Below, in pieces: positions 7,245 through 14,389 of a stretch of 19,157 nt of DNA. Location of the stretch: positions 1 to 19,157 of the forward strand of contig JBGPJN010000018.1 in assembly GCA_041485445.1 (NCBI GenBank). Direction: 5' to 3'. The stretch is from SHYG01 sp041485445 (GTDB taxonomy: Bacteria; Chloroflexota; Dehalococcoidia; Lucifugimonadales; UBA3495). Made by a program: the position numbers and the translations under genes. Position 1 is the first letter of the stretch. Each line of letters begins with the position of its first letter. The notes beneath the pieces are model-generated. The model ran no database searches. It was not told where the DNA came from and saw only the letters and a list, made by a program, of their open reading frames with translations.

Positions 7245-9533
7245 CTACTCCTGCGCCGCCTCCGCGCGGCGCAGGGACTCCACGTCCAATTTGATCTCAA
7301 CGTCCCGTCCTTGCAGGGCAGCCAGCACCCGCTCGGCGGACAGGGGCAGGTCCTTGATGCGCACACCCACCGCGTCGTAGATGGCGTTGGCGATGGCTGC
7401 CGGTGGCCCAAAGCCCGGCGGCTCGGCCACCGCCCGGGCGCCAAAGGGACCGTCGGGGGAGGGCACACGGACTAGGATGTTTTCCACGTTGGGCATATCC
7501 ACCGCCAGGGGCATCAGGTAGGTAGCCAGGGAGGCGTTGCGCACCTTGCCGGTGGTTGAGTCCCACAGTACCTCCTCGGTCAGGGCCCGGCCAATGCCCT
7601 GGACCACCCCACCCTCCAACTGCCCCTCCACCGCCATGGGGTTAACGGCCGTACCCACGTCCTGGGCTTGCACGTAGCGGGTCACCCGCACCTGGCCGGT
7701 GGCCCGGTCCACCACCACCTCGGCGGCGTGGGTGCAGTACACTGGCGTGTATGGCATGGTGGACAGCGAGGCGTAGCCGGTGATGGGCCCGCCCTTGGAC
7801 GTGAGGCTCTGCCGCGCCAGTTGAGCCAGAGTAAAGCCCTGGGGCGGGTTGTCTTGCACGTAGACTCGTCCCCCTGCGCAGGCCAGGGCGTCGGGAGAGA
7901 GGCCCAGGCGCTCGGCGGCCAGGGCGACGAGCTTGCGCCGGGTGTCCTCTGCCGCCAGCTGCACCGCCTTGCCCTGGCTGTAGACAATGCGGCTGCCGCC
8001 GCTGGGGCCGGTGAATGGGGCCAGGTCGGTGTCTCGTTCCGCCACGATCACGTGCTCCATCTTCACTCCCAGGGCCTCCGCGGCGATCTGGGCCAGGGAG
8101 GTGTCGGAGCCGGAGATGTCCACCGAGCCGGTGAGCAGGCTCACTGTGCCGTCCTCGTTGACGCTGATGGAGGCGGTGGAGGGGCCGCTGCCGCTGCGCC
8201 ACTCGCACAGGGCGACGCCCACGCCGTGCGCTTCAGTTGGACTGCTTGGCATCCTTTTGGGCAGCCCCAGCCGGTCCTTAACCGCCTGAATGGTCTCCCG
8301 CAGGCCGTTGCGGGGAATCTTGGCGCCGCTTACCGACAGGTCGCCCTCTTTCACCGCGTTGTTGCCGCGGAACTCCAACGGGTCCAGGCCCAGCTTGTGA
8401 GCCATGATGTCCATGTGGGACTCCACGGCGAAGGTCATGTCGGCAACCCCCGAGGCGCGGTAGGAGCCCACGTAGACTTTGTTGGTATACACCCCATACG
8501 AGCGCAGCCGAAAGTTGGGGATGTGGTAAGCCCCCAGGGCGTGGCCCACTCCAGAGTTGGGTCCGGCCCCCAGGTAAGCGCCCACGTCGAAAATGCTGTA
8601 AGCTTCCCGGGCAGTGACGCGATCGTTTTTCACCGCGCTCTTGAGGTAGATGTGGGTGGCCAGACGTGGGCCATTGAGGGTAAAGACCTCTTCCCGGGTG
8701 TTGACCAGCTTTACGGGATGCCCAGACTTGATGGCCAATAAAGCAGGGAAGGCCTCAAAGGCCAGTCGCAGCTTGGCACCGAACCCGCCGCCCAGCTCCA
8801 TGGGGATGACTTTGATGTTGGACAGCGGCATCCCCAGGACCCCGGCCAGTTGGGCGCGCACCTGGTACGGCCCCTGGGTGGAGGCCCACACCGTCAGCCG
8901 CCCGTTGGGTTCCAGCCGGGCCGCGCAGGCCATGGGCTCCAGGAAGCCTTGGTTGATGCCCTGAGAGCGAAAGGTGTCTTCAAAGACTTGGTCCGCCTCC
9001 CGGAAAGCCTGATCCACGTCGCCCCGGTCGGAGTCCAGCAACGTGCAGATGTTGGGACCGCCTGCCGCGAAGCCGTAGCCCTCGAACTTGGGCAGGTCCG
9101 GGTGCACCACCGGCGCGCCGGGTCGCAGCGCCGCCAGGGGGTCCACCACCCGGTCCAGGTCCTGGTAATTCACCTGGATCAGCTCCAGGGCCTCCTGGGC
9201 GGTCATTTCGTCGTCAGCGGCCACTGCGGCCACCGGCTCGCCAATGTAGAACACCTCGTCCCGGGCCATGATGTACCGGTCCTTCAACGCCCCGGAACCG
9301 AAGTGGGTGTCGGGGAAGTCCTTGCCGGTGATTACCGCCCGCACGCCGGGCAGCCGCTCCGCCCGGGATGTATCCATACTAAGTATACGAGCGTGGCTGC
9401 GGGGGCTGGTGAGGAGCTTGCACATCAGCATGCCGGGCAGGTGCAGGTCGGCGACGTAGGCGGCCTGTCCGGTGACCTTCTCGCGAGCGTCAATTCTGGG
9501 GTGGCTGTGTTCCAGGACTTTGTAGTCTGGCAT
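7245..9533 (-). CDS. Xanthine dehydrogenase-family molybdopterin-binding subunit (CoxL-like)
   Basis: This encodes about 762 aa, the normal length for the catalytic large subunit of a molybdenum hydroxylase, which inserts an oxygen from water into a heterocycle, aldehyde or related substrate. The N-terminal a/b-hammerhead domain spans about residues 10-125. The molybdopterin part follows, with ASTQGPYQVR, MELGGGFGAK (about 245-254), SGGSRIVYSQGKA and AEPPGFGPPAAIANAIYDA, whose Glu (about 704) matches the catalytic base. The position of the CO dehydrogenase loop AYRCSFR reads GSYRASGVAD, so this is not a form I CO dehydrogenase. GGAGGGAGA precedes the ATG at 9533. The alternative ATG six codons upstream overlaps that ribosome-binding site. 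It is the third gene of an M-S-L order with the FAD and FeS subunits upstream. No CoxD/E/F/I or XdhC maturation gene is seen. Confidence 0.93.
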   Translation of the reverse strand: MPDYKVLEHSHPRIDAREKVTGQAAYVADLHLPGMLMCKLLTSPRSHARILSMDTSRAERLPGVRAVITGKDFPDTHFGSGALKDRYIMARDEVFYIGEPVAAVAADDEMTAQEALELIQVNYQDLDRVVDPLAALRPGAPVVHPDLPKFEGYGFAAGGPNICTLLDSDRGDVDQAFREADQVFEDTFRSQGINQGFLEPMACAARLEPNGRLTVWASTQGPYQVRAQLAGVLGMPLSNIKVIPMELGGGFGAKLRLAFEAFPALLAIKSGHPVKLVNTREEVFTLNGPRLATHIYLKSAVKNDRVTAREAYSIFDVGAYLGAGPNSGVGHALGAYHIPNFRLRSYGVYTNKVYVGSYRASGVADMTFAVESHMDIMAHKLGLDPLEFRGNNAVKEGDLSVSGAKIPRNGLRETIQAVKDRLGLPKRMPSSPTEAHGVGVALCEWRSGSGPSTASISVNEDGTVSLLTGSVDISGSDTSLAQIAAEALGVKMEHVIVAERDTDLAPFTGPSGGSRIVYSQGKAVQLAAEDTRRKLVALAAERLGLSPDALACAGGRVYVQDNPPQGFTLAQLARQSLTSKGGPITGYASLSTMPYTPVYCTHAAEVVVDRATGQVRVTRYVQAQDVGTAVNPMAVEGQLEGGVVQGIGRALTEEVLWDSTTGKVRNASLATYLMPLAVDMPNVENILVRVPSPDGPFGARAVAEPPGFGPPAAIANAIYDAVGVRIKDLPLSAERVLAALQGRDVEIKLDVESLRRAEAAQE

Positions 9534-9586
9534 ATGCACTTCTCCCTCCATGCTAGCTTATAGAGCCTTACATAGCTTCTTAAACC

Positions 9587-9641
9587 GCTCGTGGTGAGCC
9601 TGTCGAACCACGGTCTCGCGGCCCTTCGACAGGCTCAGGGC
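9587..9641. repeat. Two opposed REP-like hairpins, copies 2 and 3
   Basis: CGTGGT and ACCACG (9590-9595, 9607-9612) flank GAGCCTGTCGA, the reverse complement of the copy-1 loop. Then GCCCT and AGGGC (9621-9625, 9637-9641) flank TCGACAGGCTC in the forward orientation. The two units therefore form an inverted pair in the 155-nt gap between the FeS and Mo-subunit genes. The loop is constant and the stems covary. They may affect mRNA stability or processing within the operon. Confidence 0.65.
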
Positions 9642-9688
9642 GAGCGGGTCGGGTGGCCAGTTTAGCAAGTCATGCAAGGCTCGGTAGG

Positions 9689-10177
9689 TCAAGCCTGTCT
9701 CGGCGCACTATTCCGCATTACCTGGGCGGCGGTCAGGATGGCCTCCACCACCTTGTTGTAGCCGGTGCAGCGGCACAGGTTGCCGCCGATGGCGAAGCGC
9801 ACCTCTTCTTCATTGGGGTTGGGGTTCTCTTGCAGCAGCCCCACCGCAGACATAATGAGGCCGGGGGTGCAGAAGCCGCACTGGAGGCCGCCGCAGTCCA
9901 CAAAGGCCTGCTGCACGGGGTGCAGCGTCTGGCGGGTGGCCAGGCCTTCCACCGTGGTCACCTGGGCGTCGTGGGCGCTGTGGGCCAGCACCAGGCAGGA
10001 GGTGACGGGCTGGCCGTTGAGCAGCACGGTGCAGGCGCCGCAGTCCCCCTCGTCGCAACCCTTCTTGGTGCCCGTGAGCTGGAGTTCGTCCCGCAGGGCG
10101 TCCAGCAGGGAGCAGTAGGGCTCGGCGAATAACTGGCGGAGTTCGCCGTTGACGGTAAGTTGAAGGGGTCTTTTCAT
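9689..10177 (-). CDS. (2Fe-2S)-binding subunit of molybdenum hydroxylase (CoxS-like)
   Basis: This encodes about 162 aa, the usual size for the small iron-sulfur subunit that passes electrons from the molybdenum centre to FAD. The N-terminal ferredoxin-type cluster ligands are in GCDEGDCGACTVLLNG plus the following C (about 41, 46, 49, 61). The C-terminal helical domain carries CGGLQCGFCTPG and GGNLCRCTGY (about 100, 103, 135, 137). All eight cluster cysteines are present, so both [2Fe-2S] centres should form. GGGAGGA lies about 10 nt before the ATG at 10177; a GTG six codons upstream overlaps it and is less likely. It lies between the FAD-subunit and Mo-subunit genes in the same direction. 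Confidence 0.95.
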   Translation of the reverse strand: MKRPLQLTVNGELRQLFAEPYCSLLDALRDELQLTGTKKGCDEGDCGACTVLLNGQPVTSCLVLAHSAHDAQVTTVEGLATRQTLHPVQQAFVDCGGLQCGFCTPGLIMSAVGLLQENPNPNEEEVRFAIGGNLCRCTGYNKVVEAILTAAQVMRNSAPRQA

Positions 10178-10284
10178 CCCTATTGTTCCTCCCACGACTT
10201 TGAATTAACCACGGGGGAACCGCGGTCGCCCAGGATACCAAACGGCCTCTCCCTCTGCGTCTTCTGCGTTGAAAATGTCTGGGA
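10178..10284. other. 107-nt intra-operon spacer with a possible degenerate repeat
   Basis: The gap between the FAD and FeS subunit genes holds ATTAACCACGGGGG and, further on, CCTCTCCCTCTGCGTC and TTCTGCGTTGAAAA. These resemble the halves of a dispersed inverted repeat (accaca-gagg / cctctgcgtc-type) that I have seen in environmental genomes. The match is imperfect and the call is tentative. No gene is present. Confidence 0.25.
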
Positions 10285-11208
10285 CTAAAATGCCGCCTGC
10301 ACCGCTAACCGGCGCTGCACTTCGAAGGGCATCTCCAACCCCCCGGCCATCTCCACCGCCCGCTCCAGGGTGCGTTGCGCCAGCACAGCCACCACGGATT
10401 TGCGGTAGCCGGAGGAAGCGCGCACGTCGTCAATGGGCCGGGCCAGTTGTTGGGCCTCCTGGGCGGCGCGCTGGAGCAGCTCCGGGGTCACGGCCTGTCC
10501 GCGCAGCACGGCCTCGGCGGAGTGGGCGCGGATGGGCGTGGGGGCCACCGCGCCCATAGCGATCTTCACCTCGCGGCACACACGGCCTCGGTCCTGGAGG
10601 GAGACCACTGAGGCCACCCCGACGGTGGCGATATCCATGGCGCCTCGGGGGCTGTGCTTGATGTACAGAGAGCCCGTGTTGGGCAGAGGCGGCGGCAACC
10701 GTAGCTCGGCCAGAATCTCCCCGGACTGCAGGGCGGTGCGCCCCGGCCCCTGGAAGAGCTGGTCCAAGGCCAACCAGCGCTCCCCATCGGGCCCGACGAT
10801 ACGACACTGGGCGTCGAAGGCCAGCAGCGGGGCCAGGGTATCCCCCGCGGGGGAGGCGTTGCAGATGTTCCCGCCCACCGTGGCCAGGTTGCGCACCTGC
10901 ACTCCGGCGAAGGATGCGGCGGCAGCCGCCAGGGCTGGGTATCGCTGGCGCACCGCGGGATGGGTCTCGAGGGTGCGCACCCGAACCAAGGGACCCAGAC
11001 GCAGGCCGTTGCGGGCACTGTAGCTAAGGCGGTCCAGGCCAGGAATGTGCTGAAGGTCCACTACGTACTGGGGCTTCCAAACACCCAGCCGCCAGCGCAC
11101 CAGGAAGTCGGTGCTGCCCGCCACAATGCGCGCTTGACTGCCGTATTGTTGCAGCAGAGAAATTGCCTGGCGCAGAGTGCGTGGCTCCAGATATTCAAAG
11201 CGTTGCAT
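10285..11208 (-). CDS. FAD-binding subunit of molybdenum hydroxylase (CoxM-like)
   Basis: This encodes about 307 aa, the medium subunit that receives electrons from the FeS subunit and passes them to an external acceptor. The FAD-binding signatures are IVAGSTDFLVRW (about residues 28-39) and NLATVGGNICNASPAGDT (about 107-124), followed by the CO_deh_flav_C-type C-terminal domain (KIAMGAVAPTPIRA, SSGYRKSVVAVLAQR). GGAGGG lies about 5 nt before the ATG at 11208; a TTG five codons upstream overlaps it and is rejected. It is the first gene of the M-S-L order, so the operon promoter should lie in 11209-11434, but I find no convincing -35/-10 pair there. The mobile-element debris begins about 230 nt upstream. 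Confidence 0.93.
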   Translation of the reverse strand: MQRFEYLEPRTLRQAISLLQQYGSQARIVAGSTDFLVRWRLGVWKPQYVVDLQHIPGLDRLSYSARNGLRLGPLVRVRTLETHPAVRQRYPALAAAAASFAGVQVRNLATVGGNICNASPAGDTLAPLLAFDAQCRIVGPDGERWLALDQLFQGPGRTALQSGEILAELRLPPPLPNTGSLYIKHSPRGAMDIATVGVASVVSLQDRGRVCREVKIAMGAVAPTPIRAHSAEAVLRGQAVTPELLQRAAQEAQQLARPIDDVRASSGYRKSVVAVLAQRTLERAVEMAGGLEMPFEVQRRLAVQAAF

Positions 11209-11434
11209 ATGAACCCTCCCCAACTTGCCCCTTTCCTGGGGATCACGTCAGCGCTGGACGTGTGCTCTGTCGGCCCCATGCATTTCAATTTCTGAGGATT
11301 CTACGCCGGAATTTCCCATTTCTACTATCTGGTGTCCCAACAGCATGTTGCTCGCTGATGCCTGGCAGTCTAAGACCCTTCTCCGATCTTGTCAAAGGCC
11401 GACCGTGGCTGCCAACTTTACTTCGACGTTTGGC

Positions 11435-11593
11435 AGGATTGAGGGGCCGATGCGGGAGATCCTGCTGTCCATCGTGGCCTGGGTGGCCCGGATGGAGTCC
11501 AACCGCCGATCTGAGCGCACCAGAGCCGGGCTGGCCAGAGCAGTGGCTGAAGGCAAGCGCCTGGGACGCCCACCTGGCGCCAAGGACAAGCGG
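11435..11593 (+). pseudogene. Serine recombinase (resolvase-type) fragment
   Basis: About 53 residues, from RIEGPMREILLSIVAWVARM through RRSERTRAGLARAVAEGK to GRPPGAKDKR, match the end of the catalytic domain, including the long E-helix and the linker of small serine recombinases. These enzymes cut and rejoin DNA at res or att sites. The N-terminal part with the catalytic serine and the C-terminal helix-turn-helix are both missing. The frame stays open on either side, but those residues do not look like recombinase. It is a remnant and cannot be active. Confidence 0.7.
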
Positions 11594-11660
11594 ATGGACT
11601 TCACCAGCACCTCGATGGGAAAGTGGCCGTCGGCGGTGAGAGTGGGTCCGGGGGTCCTGC

Positions 11661-11695
11661 GGGGCGCCGTTGCCGGCGGTGCCCCTTTGTGTTAT
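11661..11695 (+). terminator. Hairpin with T-rich tail after the recombinase fragment
   Basis: GGGGC-G-CCG and CGG-T-GCCCC pair around TTGCCGG (11661-11685) and are followed on the plus strand by TTTGTGTTAT. It sits directly beyond the stop of the convergent helix-turn-helix gene, so it could also stop transcription from that side, although the T-run exists only on the plus strand. Confidence 0.45.
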
Positions 11696-11899
11696 CTAGG
11701 CCGGCGGCCTGGCGCCGGCCTCTTCGATCATCCGCAAGAGCCCAGCGCGGCTCACCAAGATCCGGCGGCCCACCACAATAGTCGGCAGCTGCCCCTTTTT
11801 GGCCGCTTTGTAACATTCGTTTCTGCCGATGCCCAGAAGCTTCGCGCACCCCGGCATGGTCATTATGAGCCTCTCACCGCCGTCAATCTTTACGGCCAT
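11696..11899 (-). CDS. Small excisionase/AlpA-type helix-turn-helix protein
   Basis: This encodes 67 aa. The segment PGCAKLLGIGRNECYKAAKK, then GQLPTIVVGRRILVSRAGLL, matches the HTH_17/excisionase family (MerR-like winged helix), which binds DNA as recombination directionality factors or small transcription regulators. GGGAG lies 8 nt before the ATG at 11899. The frame is open for another 118 codons upstream, but that part is not protein-like and lacks a better start. Its place between a recombinase fragment and a truncated tRNA-Leu suggests it survives from an integrated element. It may bind the palindrome at 12053-12067. Confidence 0.75.
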   Translation of the reverse strand: MAVKIDGGERLIMTMPGCAKLLGIGRNECYKAAKKGQLPTIVVGRRILVSRAGLLRMIEEAGARPPA

Positions 11900-11986
11900 G
11901 CTGCTTTCTCCCTTCCGGTGGTACAATAAACAACGTAGTGCCTTGTTGGCGCCAGAGTGCCCCATTTTATGGCGTCTCGTAATGCT

Positions 11987-12016
11987 ATTACCGCACACCC
12001 ACCACTGAACTGTCAC
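11987..12016 (-). promoter_or_regulatory. Weak candidate promoter for the helix-turn-helix gene
   Basis: On the minus strand GTGACA (5/6 to TTGACA, 12016-12011) is followed after 18 nt by GGTAAT (4/6, 11992-11987), giving a leader of about 80 nt. The match is marginal. Confidence 0.25.
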
Positions 12017-12052
12017 GGTCAGAGAGTTGCCGACAGTAGTACGCCTGTTAAA

Positions 12053-12067
12053 TTTCGCACTGCGAAA
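12053..12067. promoter_or_regulatory. Perfect palindrome, candidate operator
   Basis: TTTCGCA-C-TGCGAAA has 7-bp perfect arms around one central base. It lies about 155 nt upstream of the helix-turn-helix start codon and just upstream of the candidate promoter, as expected for a dimeric regulator site. The bound protein is unknown. Confidence 0.4.
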
Positions 12068-12337
12068 AGGCTTCGATAACTCAACCACAACAGTTCTCCT
12101 ACAAAGTCGCATTGGGGCGGCTTCGAGTATAGTCACCCTGGACGCACAAAAGCACCCAAGAAAATTGGCTCCCATCGCTGACGGGTCGTTTACAAATCCG
12201 CTAACCCCTTGGCGGAGGCGAGTGCGATGGCACAGGACCCTTGGATGCCCCACGAGCGGGTAGTGGCGCCTAAATTAACGAAATGTGGGATGGCTGGGGC
12301 TGCATGTCGGGCCAAAGGGGTACTTTCATAATCTAAG

Positions 12338-12400
12338 GCCGAAGTGGCGGAATGGTAGACGCGCCGGTCTCAAAAACCGGTGGCCAGAGTTCTAACTGCC
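12338..12400 (+). tRNA. tRNA-Leu(CAA), 5' fragment only
   Basis: The 5' acceptor strand GCCGAAG, the D-arm (GGCGGAATGGTAGACGC), and a perfect anticodon arm CCGGT-CTCAAAA-ACCGG with anticodon CAA (12371-12373) match bacterial tRNA-Leu. After a doubtful variable region (TGGC ... GCCA) there is no T-arm and no CTTCGGC 3' acceptor strand; the sequence runs into a methyltransferase gene fragment instead. The gene is therefore truncated and non-functional. A possible -10 box (CATAAT) precedes it. It probably marks one edge of an insertion or deletion. Confidence 0.65.
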
Positions 12401-12440
12401 ACCCGAAGCCGGTGACTACCTACTATGGTGCTGCCGTCAC

Positions 12441-12827
12441 CGCGACCGCATCAAGGCCATGGTCTTCGGAGAGCCGGACATTGACGTCAAGAAGCAGCCC
12501 GACGGCAGGCTGGTGGCGCAGATCAATGGCGTGGATGTGTACGACCCCAAGACGGGCCAGGTGCGCAGCAACTCCACCAATGACATCGGTTGCTGGTTCA
12601 TTGACACGGACTACAACGAGAATTGCTTCTTTGTGCGCCACGCCTACGGCGGCGGTGGGCCGTACGAGCGTCTGAAGCGCGCCCTCAAAGCCGACGTGGA
12701 TGAAGCAGCCTGGGCGTCCCTGTGCTCCACCGCCAGTCGCCCATTTAACCCGCCCAAGACCGGCAAGATCGCCGTCGAGGTGATGAACCACTATGGGGAC
12801 GAGGTACTAAAGGTGCACCAAGTTTAA
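12441..12827 (+). pseudogene. C-terminal fragment of a site-specific DNA methyltransferase
   Basis: The 122 residues from the ATG at 12459 (VFGEPDIDVKK, GVDVYDPKTGQVRS, DIGCWFIDTDYNENCFFVRHAY, KIAVEVMNHYGDEVLKV) look like the conserved tail of adenine-specific Mod-type DNA methyltransferases, as found in type III-like systems; this is recognition from memory. Similarity seems to begin a few codons earlier, at HRDRIKA (about 12438). The catalytic parts (DPPY and the AdoMet motif) are missing because the upstream sequence is the truncated tRNA-Leu. No restriction subunit is nearby. It is a gene relic and not a working modification enzyme. Confidence 0.6.
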
Positions 12828-12955
12828 TGCGGCGTAGGCCACCAAGGAAGTCCCTGGCACACGGCCAAAATCGGACTTTTTCAGTATGGGCTCCTGCCTA
12901 GCCTTGGAGCGGGCTTAATGAACACCCGACGAGCCAGAAGCAGGAGTTGGATTGG

Positions 12956-13483
12956 GTGAACAGCCACGCCGAAAGACATGACCGGGAGAAGCTGGTGCGG
13001 TGGCACCGCGATCTGTCTTTCGCTGCTTCCCCCGGTGCTCCGCCCAAGCCAGGGGAGCGGTTTCCAGTGTACGCCGTGTTCCTGGTGTCGGCGGAGGACC
13101 GGGCCGCTCACGACATCTTCCACGAGTTCCGCAACAGCTTCGAGGGCCGGGCCGTCGGATTCGAGCACCTGGTCATCTTCGGGCAACACGGGGTTTCCAG
13201 CACTGTGCTGGGGCTTTTGTCCCAGTTCCAGCTTCCAAGGGAGACCACCCCAACCCTGGTCCTGTTTGCCGACCCGGCAGTGACTACGGTTTCCACCCTC
13301 TCCTTACCCGCCGGAATTGACGCAGATAATGGACTCTGGCGACAGGTACTCGCCCAGATAGAAGCGGCGGCGGACCAGGGGCCGGGCTTTCTGAAGCTGG
13401 CCTCCCTCCCCGGGTTTACGATGCGCCCACTGGGTGGTGGGAGGCTCCTTCAGCACGTTAGTAGCCTGCTGGACCACTTATGA
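12956..13483 (+). CDS. Hypothetical protein, about 175 aa
   Basis: I do not recognise this protein. It is soluble, with no signal peptide or membrane segment, starts with a charged segment (HAERHDREKLVRWHRDL), and alternates hydrophobic strands with helices (YAVFLVSAEDRAAHDIFHEF, FEHLVIFGQHG, TPTLVLFADP), suggesting an a/b fold. It has no cysteine and no catalytic motif that I can name. GTG at 12956 is preferred because AGGAG lies 9 nt before it. TTG at 12947 is only 2 nt after that site. The frame is open back to 12902, so a 5'-truncated older gene is also possible. It lies alone, 285 nt before the isochorismatase-family gene; I see nothing in that gap. Confidence 0.55.
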   Translation: MNSHAERHDREKLVRWHRDLSFAASPGAPPKPGERFPVYAVFLVSAEDRAAHDIFHEFRNSFEGRAVGFEHLVIFGQHGVSSTVLGLLSQFQLPRETTPTLVLFADPAVTTVSTLSLPAGIDADNGLWRQVLAQIEAAADQGPGFLKLASLPGFTMRPLGGGRLLQHVSSLLDHL

Positions 13484-13768
13484 GATTGGCCATCGCTTGC
13501 CAGGCGGGGGCTAGAAGGAGGACCAAGCGACGGGGCTGGGTCAAGAGTCACAACGGCAGCTGATTGGCGGTGAAACGCTGTCAGGAGATTGTGATTCGCC
13601 TCATGTTGCACCTCGGCAAGCCCAAGTGCATTTTAACTAGCACGCGAAGATGTGGGACTACCTCGAATTATCGTGTCACGGAATTTGACGCCAGCATGCC
13701 GAGCTACTACACTTGGTTTCGCCAACCACTGCCGCTGGAATTATTGATGGCAAGAAAGGAGGCACCTC

Positions 13769-14389
13769 ATGGCCGAGATCAAGCTGGACAAGAGCAAGAC
13801 CGCGCTCCTGATGGCGGATTTCTCCGCCGGCAACATGGCTCAGAACCCCATCGTTAAAGAGCGCCACACCTTCGAGCGGGCCGCAGAAGTCCTGGAGGCT
13901 GCCAGGAGTGCCGGCCTCTTCGTCACCTACTGCATTTCCCATTTCAGGCCTGGTTATCCGGAGGTCCCCGCCCAAAACAACCCTCGGAGCTCCATGCGAG
14001 CCTCGGGGGAAGTGCTTCCCGCGGACCCTGCGAAGCTGATCCACCCTTCGGTCAAGCCCAGGGAGGGAGAGCCGGTCGTCGCCAAGCACCGCACCAGCGC
14101 CTTCTCCGGCAGTTCCTTTGAGACCATACTGCGGTCCCAGGGCATCGATACCATCATACTTATGGGCCATGCCACCAGCGGGGTGATCCTGTCCACAGTG
14201 CGCTTGGCCGCCGACCAGGACTACCACTTGATCGTAGTGGAGGACGGCTGCGCCGACCGGGACCCTGAAGTCCATCAGGTGCTAATGGAGAAAGTGTTTC
14301 CCCGGCAGGCAACGGTGGTCAGTTCCAAGGAGATGGTAGAGGCGCTCACTGCGCTGCGAGCACCCAACACCGGTCGGCCTCGCAGGTGA
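13769..14389 (+). CDS. Isochorismatase-family hydrolase lacking the usual Cys
   Basis: This encodes 206 aa, the normal size for the isochorismatase/cysteine-hydrolase fold. Visible elements are Asp17 in TALLMADFSAGN, Lys106 in VVAKHRTSAFSGSSFE, and the turn LMGHATSGVILSTVRLA. In the amidase members the last motif carries the catalytic Cys; here that position is Val139. True isochorismatases such as PhzD (GVLIST) also lack this Cys and cleave a vinyl ether with Asp/Lys chemistry, so activity is possible, but a C-N amidase reaction is unlikely. AAGGAGG lies 6 nt before the ATG, a very strong ribosome-binding site. It stops at TGA 14387-14389, and the SRAP remnant follows in the same reading frame. 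Its substrate is unknown and it has no obvious pathway partner. Confidence 0.85.
   Translation: MAEIKLDKSKTALLMADFSAGNMAQNPIVKERHTFERAAEVLEAARSAGLFVTYCISHFRPGYPEVPAQNNPRSSMRASGEVLPADPAKLIHPSVKPREGEPVVAKHRTSAFSGSSFETILRSQGIDTIILMGHATSGVILSTVRLAADQDYHLIVVEDGCADRDPEVHQVLMEKVFPRQATVVSSKEMVEALTALRAPNTGRPRR

Larger units (their letters stand above)
11900..12337. other. 440-bp spacer upstream of the helix-turn-helix gene
   Basis: No gene is supported here. It holds a perfect 15-nt palindrome (12053-12067), a weak possible minus-strand promoter (11987-12016), and CATAAT (12327-12332), a possible plus-strand -10 box 5 nt before the truncated tRNA-Leu. Base composition is lower in GC than the flanking genes. 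Confidence 0.5.

Noticed and set aside
7668..8741. Plus-strand open frame of 357 codons opposite the molybdenum-hydroxylase large subunit
   Set aside because: The minus-strand frame has the full set of family motifs; this frame has none and is a shadow.
7245..9533. Possible carbon monoxide dehydrogenase large subunit (coxL proper)
   Set aside because: The active-site loop AYRCSFR of form I enzymes is absent (GSYRASGVAD instead), so only the wider family can be claimed.
11900..12253. N-terminal extension of the helix-turn-helix gene (118 extra codons)
   Set aside because: The residues are not protein-like, there is no ribosome-binding site at the distal start, and the short form has GGGAG at 8 nt and the expected 67-aa size.
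13676..14275. Minus-strand open frame of 199 codons
   Set aside because: It lies antisense to the isochorismatase-family gene, which has a strong ribosome-binding site and family motifs.
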